The notes beneath the pieces were generated by a model, which saw only the letters and a list, made by a program, of their open reading frames with translations, ran no database searches and had not been told where the DNA came from. Shown here piece after piece: positions 42,177-49,456 of a DNA stretch of 64,000 nt. The stretch is taken from assembly GCF_003999875.1 (NCBI RefSeq), contig NZ_RQVJ01000003.1, positions 62,001-126,000 on the forward strand. The letters are read 5' to 3'. The stretch is from Veillonella sp. 3310. Lineage in GTDB: Bacteria > Bacillota > Negativicutes > Veillonellales > Veillonellaceae. The translations under genes and the position numbers were made by a program. Every line of letters starts with the position of its first letter. Within the stretch, counting starts at the first letter, position 1.

Positions 42177-42809
42177 ATGAATAACAATCAAAAGACTAAA
42201 CGTGAGCAATACATCACACCGTTGGGAACAGCTAAGTACATCTACATTAATGGACGTGAAGATATTCTGACAGACCAATTCACTGGACGCAAAACTCCAA
42301 ACGGATATTCCGCGACAATTGAAATCACGGAAGAACAAGCTAAAGAAGTAAAAGCTAAGTTTACCAAAGCATGGACTGAATCACGTGAGTATGAGGTATT
42401 GAGCAACAACGGTAAAGATGTATCTACACCGAAAATGCCGTTATTCAAAAACAAAGAAGGTAAATGGATGTTGAAAGCTAAGACTAAGCCAACATTCTAT
42501 GACGCAAAAACGCAATCTCAAAAAGAGCGTGTAGTCATGCTTCGTGACGGTTTACAAAATATCTTAGACCCTAAGACTACTATTTGGAGCGGTTCAACGA
42601 TTCGATTGGTTACAACGATTAATCCATATGCTGGAGCGATGGGTTACGGTATCAGCTTATATCTATCGGGTATCCAAATTGCGGAGTTGGCACAAGCACA
42701 AGGTGGTAACAGCTGGGGAACAATAGAGGGAACACATGCGATTACTAACTTTGAAAATCCGCAATATGTATCAGCACAAGAAGAGGAACAGGATGTAATT
42801 CCATTCTAA
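42177..42809 (+). CDS. Single-stranded DNA-binding protein, DUF2815-like
   Basis: A 210-residue protein of the phage DUF2815/gp2.5-like group (TPLGTAKYIYINGREDI near the start, INPYAGAMGYGISLYLSGIQI later). The tail QEEEQDVIPF copies the acidic-Ile-Pro-Phe tip that bacterial SSB uses to recruit partners. It is most likely the phage SSB acting with the primase, helicase and polymerase nearby. Confidence 0.75.
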   Translation: MNNNQKTKREQYITPLGTAKYIYINGREDILTDQFTGRKTPNGYSATIEITEEQAKEVKAKFTKAWTESREYEVLSNNGKDVSTPKMPLFKNKEGKWMLKAKTKPTFYDAKTQSQKERVVMLRDGLQNILDPKTTIWSGSTIRLVTTINPYAGAMGYGISLYLSGIQIAELAQAQGGNSWGTIEGTHAITNFENPQYVSAQEEEQDVIPF

Positions 42810-43033
42810 GATAATCGTTGCAGATAAATTATATACGTACACACACATTACAAAACCAAACCAAAGAATTAAGCAAGGGGAATATACTCTTGCTTTTTTC
42901 TAATGCATAAAAACTGTAGGGAATATCAGTATTTGAAACGAGTGACAATACCTTTATGATTGATATATACTGATTTTGCACACATATATTTATACAATAC
43001 GTTAAATTACTTGACACGATATGATATAATATT

Positions 43034-43227
43034 AATCTATAGATTACTATACTATAGATTAGTCTATAGATAACCTTTAGGATTGAATCTATAGAACTTA
43101 TCTTATAGATTATCTTTAGGATGATTATCTATAGATTGTAATCTTTAGATTTGTATCTATAGGTTTCTTATCTTTATGTTATTCATCTTATAGATTCTCA
43201 TCTTATTAGTTGATTAATCTATAGATT
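43034..43227. repeat. Iteron array: ~14 TCTATAGATT-like repeats, candidate replication origin
   Basis: Perfect or near copies of the 10-mer TCTATAGATT begin at 43036, 43051, 43063, 43075 (weak), 43088, 43102, 43113, 43128, 43142, 43156, 43171, 43187, 43201 (weak) and 43218, with a period of 11-17 (mean ~14) bases. The region is extremely A+T-rich and gene-free. Its place between SSB-like and primase genes suits an origin; a regulator-binding array is the alternative. Bases 42810-43033 hold no gene. Confidence 0.75.
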
Positions 43228-43228
43228 G

Positions 43229-43253
43229 ATTTAAAGAACTACGTTCTTTAAAT
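43229..43253. repeat. Perfect hairpin beside the iterons
   Basis: ATTTAAAGAAC-TAC-GTTCTTTAAAT, an 11-bp perfect stem with a 3-base loop. It abuts the last iteron and could act in origin opening or priming. Confidence 0.75.
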
Positions 43254-43375
43254 AGGAAACCCAGTGTTTTTTGACTTAAAGTCTTTCATCATTGTGACTT
43301 TGATTGCTACGCAATGGCGCTACGCACCAATCAGTGATTTAGTTTTGACGAACCTTTGGACGCAATTAAAATTGC

Positions 43376-43405
43376 TTGACAAGTCAAAGTGAAATGTTTT
43401 ACAAT
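43376..43405 (+). promoter_or_regulatory. Promoter of the phage replication operon
   Basis: TTGACA (43376-43381), 18-bp spacer, TACAAT (43400-43405), 58 bases before the first gene. The stretch 43254-43375 holds several short dyads (GACTTAAAGTC, ATTGCTACGCAAT) but no gene. Confidence 0.8.
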
Positions 43406-43462
43406 GTTTTCGGAATATAAATTTGGTACTTTTTAGAATATTGGAATATCAGAAAGGGAAGT

Positions 43463-43807
43463 ATGGGAATGAACATTGAAGAATTTAGTAAATTGCCACA
43501 TAAAAAGAAGTCGTGGCACGTTGCGAAGTTGTACTTGAATAAGTGTACCGTTAAAGGCTTTATCGTAAATGGGAAGCCTAATGCAGATTTCTTTAAAATT
43601 CAAAATTGGTTGAATCACAATGAAGAGGGAAATTTAGCATTACTATTTAGATATTTGACAAACATTGAAGATAAGGAAATATGTACCTTATCATCGCTAT
43701 TTGATAAAGCAATGAATTTAAGCAGTAAGGTTCATATAAATGCAAATTCAGCGCAAACAGCTAAACAATATGAACGAAAATCTGTAGAGGAATGGTTAAA
43801 TGGTTAG
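43463..43807 (+). CDS. Phage protein of unknown function, first in the replication operon
   Basis: A 114-residue, mildly basic, helical protein with no recognised domain. AGAAAGGGAAG precedes the ATG; a second ATG two codons later is possible. Its end overlaps the next gene by eight bases. Confidence 0.75.
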   Translation: MGMNIEEFSKLPHKKKSWHVAKLYLNKCTVKGFIVNGKPNADFFKIQNWLNHNEEGNLALLFRYLTNIEDKEICTLSSLFDKAMNLSSKVHINANSAQTAKQYERKSVEEWLNG

Positions 43808-44429
43808 TAGAGTGCATAGTAGAAAGTATGGACCGAGACCTACTAGACAATTCTACAAAATATCTGTAATGAAATACTTAGCACATTTAAGTTATGACAG
43901 AGATAGGCAAATTTATGGTATTTACTTTCCAAAAAGAAAAGTAGTAAACGTTGAAGAGGAGATAATCAACAGACCTTTCAAGTACAGAAACACAAGGCAA
44001 ATGACGTTAAAAGAATCTTACAAAAAGATTGACAATAACATCATGTTCTATTTTAAAATTGGCGAAGCCAGATACGTAAACTTAGATACAGCGGAAATAT
44101 ACCGCACTGAACGTGGTAGACAAACAACGTACCTATTGCTTGACGGTGGAGAAGTGACAGCTTATGACATTCAACGAAAAGAGTATAGAAGCGAAAAAGA
44201 TATATGGATGGAATGCGACGATAACTATTTTCAAACATACAAACAGAACTACAAAACAGAAAAGAGAAAAGTTCAGTTAAGACGTGGACGCAATAAGCGT
44301 TGGGAAGCGAAAGAAAAAATCCGAGTAGAGGAAAAAAGGCGAATTAGAGCCTTAAAAAGACAGCAACGAAAGGAACAAGAGAAAGGAGAAACGCATGGAC
44401 ACAATTCAGACATTGTTATACAAGATTGA
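43800..44429 (+). CDS. Basic phage protein of unknown function
   Basis: A 209-residue protein with a strongly basic, helical C-terminal third (RKVQLRRGRNKRWEAKEKIR and on) that could bind nucleic acid. Its last 35 bases overlap the primase start. No family is recognised. Confidence 0.75.
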   Translation: MVSRVHSRKYGPRPTRQFYKISVMKYLAHLSYDRDRQIYGIYFPKRKVVNVEEEIINRPFKYRNTRQMTLKESYKKIDNNIMFYFKIGEARYVNLDTAEIYRTERGRQTTYLLLDGGEVTAYDIQRKEYRSEKDIWMECDDNYFQTYKQNYKTEKRKVQLRRGRNKRWEAKEKIRVEEKRRIRALKRQQRKEQEKGETHGHNSDIVIQD

Positions 44430-45294
44430 CTTAGTTGACCTAGTACAAGAGTATACGCCGTTACAATTAATCAATGGTGTGTATCGTGGTTGTTGCCCTA
44501 TTCATGGTGGTCACAACAATACATCATTTTGTATCTTAGACAATCGGTATTATTGCCATTCATGTGGAGCTACAGGTGACGCCATTAAGTTTTATTGTGA
44601 AATGGAATCTCTTAGCTTTTATCAAGCGGTAGAAGCATTGGCAGATAAGTATGAGGTATCTACAGACGATGAAAAGTATCAACGCGAGAAAGATTTATAT
44701 CGAGAGAATGCTATTACAGCGAACTCATTCCATAAAAAGGTAAATACCGTGACAGATTACCTAGTCAACAAACGTGGATTATCACTAGACACAATCAACG
44801 AATTTCAGCTAGGGTATGACAGCGGTGGCTATCTAGGAGTTGATGTAGCTGGGATTATCATTCCAATTCAAGACCACTATGGACGAATCGTTGGATTTTC
44901 TAAACGTAGATTAGACAGTGGTAAGCCTAAGTATAAGAATACAAAGGAAAATGAAATATTCCACAAAGGTAGCTTGTTGTTTAATTACCATCGAGCAGTC
45001 AAGATGATTAAGCATACGAAAAAGCTACACGTGGTTGAGGGATACATTGATGTGTTATCAGCACATGAACAAGGACTTGCATGTGTAGGCTATCTCGGAG
45101 GTAGACCAACGCAACAACAGCTAAAGATACTTATGGAGATACAGCGATTATATAAAGGTGACGTAACATTTATATTAGCCGTTGACAATCCACTAGAGGA
45201 TGACGCAGGTAGAAATGCGTTGATTAAAACAAGAGAATCAATCATGAAGTACACTCCAGAGTTAAATGTACGTGTACCAATTTATCCAACGTGA
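44395..45294 (+). CDS. DnaG-type primase (CHC2 zinc finger and Toprim)
   Basis: The zinc-binding domain spans residues ~27-65 (CCPIHGGHNNTSF, YYCHSCGATGDAIKF). The Toprim core has the catalytic Glu in HVVEGYIDVL and the Asp pair region LAVDNPLEDDAG. At 299 residues it is shorter than cellular DnaG (~600) and lacks a separate helicase-interaction domain, as in many phages. AGAAAGGAGAA supports the start inside the previous gene. Confidence 0.93.
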   Translation: MDTIQTLLYKIDLVDLVQEYTPLQLINGVYRGCCPIHGGHNNTSFCILDNRYYCHSCGATGDAIKFYCEMESLSFYQAVEALADKYEVSTDDEKYQREKDLYRENAITANSFHKKVNTVTDYLVNKRGLSLDTINEFQLGYDSGGYLGVDVAGIIIPIQDHYGRIVGFSKRRLDSGKPKYKNTKENEIFHKGSLLFNYHRAVKMIKHTKKLHVVEGYIDVLSAHEQGLACVGYLGGRPTQQQLKILMEIQRLYKGDVTFILAVDNPLEDDAGRNALIKTRESIMKYTPELNVRVPIYPT

Positions 45295-45311
45295 TAGAAA
45301 GAGAGGAATTA

Positions 45312-45614
45312 ATGCTAGATTTTCCATTTTATAGTATGCCTATTCGAGTGCTAAAGAAAACAACAAAATATACAGTGTTTAATAGTTTTGACTTAAAACG
45401 CAATGATAAGCTACAGTTTAAAATTGCAACGATTGATAGAGATGTGGTTGGATTATCCAAGCATAAAATCAATGTAGAAGTTTACTGTAACGATGTATAC
45501 ATGGAAACAGTTGGATTAAGGCGACTACAGACAATCTTAACAGATTACATCGAGTGGCTGCCGTATGCGTTATACGCCAAAAGTAGTGCATTTAGAATTA
45601 AAAACGAGGAATAG
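45312..45614 (+). CDS. Small phage protein, unknown
   Basis: A 100-residue beta-rich protein. GAGAGGAATTA favours ATG 45312 over an upstream GTG that would overlap the primase stop. Nothing is recognised. Confidence 0.7.
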   Translation: MLDFPFYSMPIRVLKKTTKYTVFNSFDLKRNDKLQFKIATIDRDVVGLSKHKINVEVYCNDVYMETVGLRRLQTILTDYIEWLPYALYAKSSAFRIKNEE

Positions 45615-45616
45615 AT

Positions 45617-46168
45617 ATGAAATTTTACAAGATAGATGGACGGTCAGATTTTGGCAAGCAATATATCAAAAGCTTTAGATTTGAAACTATCATGACAAAC
45701 GTTGTACTTAATGACTTTTGTAGATTTACTGGTATCAGTAAATACGGCGTCAAAATAGTAAACGACACAATTGTTATCAGTGAAGATGAATACAATAAAT
45801 TATCAGACTTCTATAAAGCGTTCTTTGAAAAGATTCTTAAGATGTACTATCTAAAGCCTAATAACGAATGGGGAGCATATCTTGACGTACTATTGCGTGT
45901 TCTAGAAGAAACAAGAGAGCCTAGCTTGCTAGATTATATTGATGATTGGAATGGAGAAAATCTATCACTATTAACAAGCGAGCGATATAAAGTCGTTGAT
46001 TCTGAAATTGTAACTGATACGGTTGACGTATTCGTTAAAACAAGGGGAAAGATATACACTGATAACAACGACATACGTGAGTGCTTACCAGAAGAGTTTA
46101 TGACAGCAAGAGGTAAACAAATTGACATCATGTTATATTCGATAGGTGAACTCAATGAAAGACTATAA
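45617..46168 (+). CDS. Phage protein of unknown function
   Basis: A 183-residue acidic protein with no recognised motif. It lies between primase and helicase genes and overlaps the helicase start by 14 bases, so a helper role in replication is possible (inference from position only). Confidence 0.7.
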   Translation: MKFYKIDGRSDFGKQYIKSFRFETIMTNVVLNDFCRFTGISKYGVKIVNDTIVISEDEYNKLSDFYKAFFEKILKMYYLKPNNEWGAYLDVLLRVLEETREPSLLDYIDDWNGENLSLLTSERYKVVDSEIVTDTVDVFVKTRGKIYTDNNDIRECLPEEFMTARGKQIDIMLYSIGELNERL

Positions 46169-47294
46169 CGACTTACACATAGCTGGTGTATGCATTGGAG
46201 ACCTAGAAACAGAACCGCTTGATATAGCTTGCCTTAATATTGGGCTTGAGAAGATTGGCGACTCTACAAATGAATACAGATTCGCTAGTGACTTTTGCAA
46301 GACTATTCGTGACGGGATGATTAAGTCAGATGTAGCAAAGATATTATCTAAGCGGTGGGATAAGCCGTTAAGTGAGGTTAAAGAGTATTTATCAGTATCG
46401 GTAACAGATAGCGAGGAACTACTTACAAAAGTGCACAACTTTGAAGATTCGTTCTTAGATTTCAGAGAATTTGTTGGCGAAGAGGGCGAAGGCTTAGGAT
46501 TTCCATCCATTGATGAATCTATTGGAGGTGTAAAGCGAAAAGAGGTAGTAGTCCTAGGGGCTTACTCTAATCATGGTAAATCGTTTGTTGCTTCAAAAAT
46601 TGTAGCACATAGAATACTTCACTATAACGATAATGTAGTAGTATTCTCCATGGAAATGCCTAGGGGTCAGTTCTTAGCAGAGGTTATCAAAGAGATACTA
46701 CACATGAACGATGATACACTACAAGCCTACATGAAAACAGACAACGGATTTCACATCTATGAACAAGTGCAAGAAAAATTAAAAGATAGGCTGCGAATTG
46801 TTGATGAACCGAACAAGTCTGTAGCAGATATGACTGAAATCGTACGATTGTTACAGGCAGATGGCTTTAGTAGCGACTTTATCGTATATGACCACTTTCA
46901 CCTAATACCGGGTGTAGATGACCTTGCGATACAAAACAGTGAAGCCAATTCACTAAAAGATTTTGTCAAGCGATTCAACTGTAGACTACTCATGCTGGCA
47001 CAATTCAATGAAGAGTCTCAAAAATCATATGGTACAAAGAAAAAAGTGTTTGAACCTATGATTACAAATATCAAAGGGTCTAATAACTTAAAAGCTATAG
47101 CAGACCAAGTGTTACTGGTTTGGCGACCGTATTATACTGACACTTCGCTTGACTCAATAGAACGTGAAGCCTTGCGATTTATCACATCGATTAAAATTGC
47201 AAAGAGTAGACGTACGTTGAAAGGGTCTATCTTTTTTCGTCTTAAATATAATCCAGAGACGGCTTCACTGACAGAGGTTGTTAGAAACAATTAA
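46155..47294 (+). CDS. DnaB-type replicative helicase
   Basis: The C-terminal RecA-like domain covers residues ~100-379. Walker A is GAYSNHGKS, followed by VVVFSMEMPRGQF (motif 1a), Walker B DFIVYDHFHLIPG, MLAQFNEES (motif 3) and DQVLLVWRP (motif 4). The N-terminal domain (~95 residues) is smaller than in DnaB (~170). It probably forms a hexamer and works with the adjacent primase. AGGTG before ATG 46155 sets the start. Confidence 0.92.
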   Translation: MKDYNDLHIAGVCIGDLETEPLDIACLNIGLEKIGDSTNEYRFASDFCKTIRDGMIKSDVAKILSKRWDKPLSEVKEYLSVSVTDSEELLTKVHNFEDSFLDFREFVGEEGEGLGFPSIDESIGGVKRKEVVVLGAYSNHGKSFVASKIVAHRILHYNDNVVVFSMEMPRGQFLAEVIKEILHMNDDTLQAYMKTDNGFHIYEQVQEKLKDRLRIVDEPNKSVADMTEIVRLLQADGFSSDFIVYDHFHLIPGVDDLAIQNSEANSLKDFVKRFNCRLLMLAQFNEESQKSYGTKKKVFEPMITNIKGSNNLKAIADQVLLVWRPYYTDTSLDSIEREALRFITSIKIAKSRRTLKGSIFFRLKYNPETASLTEVVRNN

Positions 47295-47350
47295 TCTTTC
47301 TATAAAAATTAAAGATTAATATTTTTTTAGAAAAATTATATTCTAAAAAG

Positions 47351-47379
47351 TTGACATAGTACATAAAAAGTGATATTAT
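47351..47379 (+). promoter_or_regulatory. Near-consensus promoter of the Ro-like transcription unit
   Basis: TTGACA (47351-47356), 17-bp spacer ending in extended TGA, TATTAT (47374-47379). The start of transcription is expected near 47386, more than 500 bases before the first coding base. It is one of the strongest promoters in the window. Confidence 0.9.
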
Positions 47380-47385
47380 ATAGGT

Positions 47386-47487
47386 GTAGGGAAAACCACC
47401 TACTGGATACTTGACGTTTCCGCTAATTCCTTTCAATGTGACGGTGCAAGCCGTCACTACATGAGAGGTGACAGTTCAGTATCGTCA
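47386..47487 (+). ncRNA. Candidate Y-like RNA 1 (structured leader element)
   Basis: Starting at the predicted transcription start, a small hairpin GUAGG/CCUAC (47386-47390/47399-47403) is followed by a long irregular hairpin. Its base stem is 47406-47415/47474-47483 (10 positions, one mismatch), the middle stem CCUUUCA/UGAGAGG is 47429-47435/47462-47468, and the tip GUGACGG/CCGUCAC is 47438-47444/47451-47457 with loop UGCAAG. The loop resembles a tRNA T-loop shortened by one base. It precedes a Ro60/TROVE-like gene, whose homologues bind Y RNAs. The structure is read from sequence; the function is inference. Confidence 0.6.
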
Positions 47488-47512
47488 TTTTATCAAGCAA
47501 TTAAACAAATGA

Positions 47513-47567
47513 TAGACTCAACCAGCAATATTTCAAATCAAGGCTATAGAGATAATATTAGAGTCTA
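47513..47567 (+). other. Third leader stem-loop
   Basis: UAGACUC (47513-47519) pairs with GAGUCUA (47561-47567), and inside it AAUAUU (47527-47532) can pair with AAUAUU (47554-47559). It lies in the same untranslated leader. Confidence 0.45.
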
Positions 47568-47642
47568 GTAATCAAACACTGCGAACAGCAAAAAACATTC
47601 AAGAATAAAGATTTCCATAAACCATAATCTATATAATGATGC

Positions 47643-47708
47643 AGTGTGTATGTTTAATTGTTTGACGAGATGATGATATGTCGAGGTGCAACTCCTTGAC
47701 CTCTCAAC
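47643..47708 (+). ncRNA. Candidate Y-like RNA 2 with T-loop-like hairpin
   Basis: A TATAAT at 47632-47637 could start this RNA, though no -35 is seen, so it may instead be cut from the longer leader. The lower helix pairs 47660-47669 with 47701-47708 (8 bp with bulged U47663 and C47666). The upper stem GUCGAGG/CCUUGAC (47680-47686/47694-47700) closes the loop UGCAACU, which fits the tRNA T-loop pattern U-N-C-R-A-N-N. Bulged helices and tRNA-like modules are features of known bacterial Y RNAs. Function is inference. Confidence 0.6.
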
Positions 47709-47761
47709 TTTCTTATTATTTATGTTTATAAATTATAAGTAGATGTAAACTACAAATTAGA

Positions 47762-47821
47762 ACACCTCTTACATCAAATATTAGGATTGAACGTTTAATT
47801 AAAATAACCTTAAAGAGGTGT
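47762..47821 (+). promoter_or_regulatory. Leader inverted repeat before the Ro-like gene
   Basis: ACACCTCTT (47762-47770) and AAGAGGTGT (47813-47821) form a 9-bp perfect stem enclosing a smaller ATTGAA/TTTAAT hairpin. It ends 86 bases before the start codon and has no T run, so it is a leader structure and not a terminator. Confidence 0.55.
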
Positions 47822-47907
47822 GTGGAAAACTCAACAACTTCTCATACAGCAACTGATATGGGATAAACTGATAATTTATTAACCAAAGAACCAAAGAGGA
47901 GAGTAGG

Positions 47908-49383
47908 ATGAGCGACAAATTATTTAAAGCATTAGAAAAAGCACCTAATGCAGAAACAGCGAACGGTGCTAATGCATATGATAGTACAAATAATGCGTTC
48001 TTAGATTTCTTTTATGAAGCTGGTAACGCAAGAACAAAAGAAAAACAAGCTATTTACACTTTAGTAGAAAACTCTAAAGTGTGTGATAAAGAAAATACGA
48101 TTCGCTTGATTGGATATATGCGAGATGTACGCAACGGATTAGGCGAACGTAAAGGCTTTAGATTGGCAATGCAGTACTTAATTGCTGGTGGCTTAAAAGT
48201 AAAACCTAAGAAGCTGTTCGATTGGTGCATGGAGTACGGTCGAGCAGATGATTACTATGAGATTGTCTATAGTGCTTACAAAGGTGAAGAACTAAAGACT
48301 TTCACAGAGGTAATCAAAAAGGCTTTAGCTAAAGATATGAAAGCCAAAGCACCTACACTACTTGCGAAGTGGCTACCGTCAATTAATGCAAGTAGTAAAG
48401 AAACTAGAAATAAAGCTAAAGTCTTATGTAAGTATTTAGATATGACTGAAAAGGACTACCGCAAAACACTTAGCTGTATTCGCAAGAAGATTAAACTAGT
48501 CGAAACGTTCTTAACGAACAAGGACTACAGTTTTGACTACTCTAGCATTCCATCACTTGCGATGTTGAAGTATAGAATGGCGTTCGCACGAAACGATGGT
48601 GAGAGATATAGCGAGTACATCAAGGCAGTCAACAGTGGCGACAAAAAGATGAACATGCAAGTGTCAGAGCCTAAAGACATTTACAAGATGTGGAAACAAA
48701 CACGTGAAGCAAATGATTTAGTTGAAGCTGCATGGAAGTCTTTGAAACAGCAAGAATTGACTGATGTTAAATTCTTACCAGTGTTAGATACAAGTGCTAG
48801 CATGTGGGGTGTTCCAGAACAAATTGGCGCGTCTTTAGCTGTATATTTTTCAGAAAAATTGCCACAGCCGTATCGGGATAAAATCGTGACATTTAGCAGT
48901 AAGGCTAGATATTTTGACTTATCTAAATTCGATACAGTGTGTAAAAAATTCAATCATCTTAATGAAAATTGTATTGTAGAAGATACAAACATTGAGTCTG
49001 TATTGCATTTGGTGTTTGGAACAGCTAGAGATAATGGATTAACAAATGAAGATATTCCAACATTGTTATTCTTGAGCGACATGCAATTCAATGAAGGAGT
49101 GGATAAAGTACATGGTTGTTCTTATCACGAAGCCTTTAAAAAGATTGCAGATAGCTATGGGTACAAATTACCTAGAATTGTATACTGGAATATCAATGCA
49201 TACGGATATAAGAACTCACCAGTTCGTCACGATGAGCAAGGAGTGGTAATGCTTAGTGGTTCATCCACAAATGCAATTCAAGCGTTGTATCACATCAACG
49301 AAACACCACTAGAAACAGCACTTGCGACTGTACAAAACAGTAAAGCAGGGAATGAATTACTAGAAGTGTTTAAAAAGAAATAA
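47908..49383 (+). CDS. Ro60/TROVE-like RNA-binding protein (DUF2828 type) with vWA domain
   Basis: A 491-residue cytoplasmic protein. Residues ~25-270 are helical repeats with the DUF2828/TROVE-like blocks YMRDVRNGLGERKGFRLAM, EYGRADDYYEIV and LAKWLPSINASS. Residues ~285-480 are a von Willebrand A domain whose MIDAS motif DTSASM is intact, with FLSDMQF and RIVYWNINAYG later. Family members related to Ro60 bind misfolded RNAs and Y RNAs through the helical ring. It has its own promoter, a ~520-base structured leader and its own terminator. It could be an RNA chaperone or RNA-decay adaptor for the phage. The DUF2828 call is firm; RNA partners are inferred. Confidence 0.85.
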   Translation: MSDKLFKALEKAPNAETANGANAYDSTNNAFLDFFYEAGNARTKEKQAIYTLVENSKVCDKENTIRLIGYMRDVRNGLGERKGFRLAMQYLIAGGLKVKPKKLFDWCMEYGRADDYYEIVYSAYKGEELKTFTEVIKKALAKDMKAKAPTLLAKWLPSINASSKETRNKAKVLCKYLDMTEKDYRKTLSCIRKKIKLVETFLTNKDYSFDYSSIPSLAMLKYRMAFARNDGERYSEYIKAVNSGDKKMNMQVSEPKDIYKMWKQTREANDLVEAAWKSLKQQELTDVKFLPVLDTSASMWGVPEQIGASLAVYFSEKLPQPYRDKIVTFSSKARYFDLSKFDTVCKKFNHLNENCIVEDTNIESVLHLVFGTARDNGLTNEDIPTLLFLSDMQFNEGVDKVHGCSYHEAFKKIADSYGYKLPRIVYWNINAYGYKNSPVRHDEQGVVMLSGSSTNAIQALYHINETPLETALATVQNSKAGNELLEVFKKK

Positions 49384-49391
49384 ACAACAAG

Positions 49392-49434
49392 AAATATCCA
49401 TGAGTGACAACAGTATTTACTCATGGATATTTTT
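49392..49434 (+). terminator. Terminator of the Ro-like unit
   Basis: AAATATCCATGAGT (49392-49405) pairs perfectly with ACTCATGGATATTT (49419-49432), followed by T. It closes the promoter-leader-gene unit. Confidence 0.92.
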
Positions 49435-49456
49435 ATAACCAAAAGGAGAGGAAATT

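Noticed and set aside
43034-43227. CRISPR array
   Set aside because: Repeats are only 10 bp, spaced 11-17 bases and degenerate, with no unique spacers of 30 bases and no cas genes; the helicase and nuclease nearby are phage replication genes.
47438-47700. Complete tRNA genes in the Ro leader
   Set aside because: Only T-arm-like hairpins are present; no acceptor stem, anticodon arm or CCA end can be built around them.
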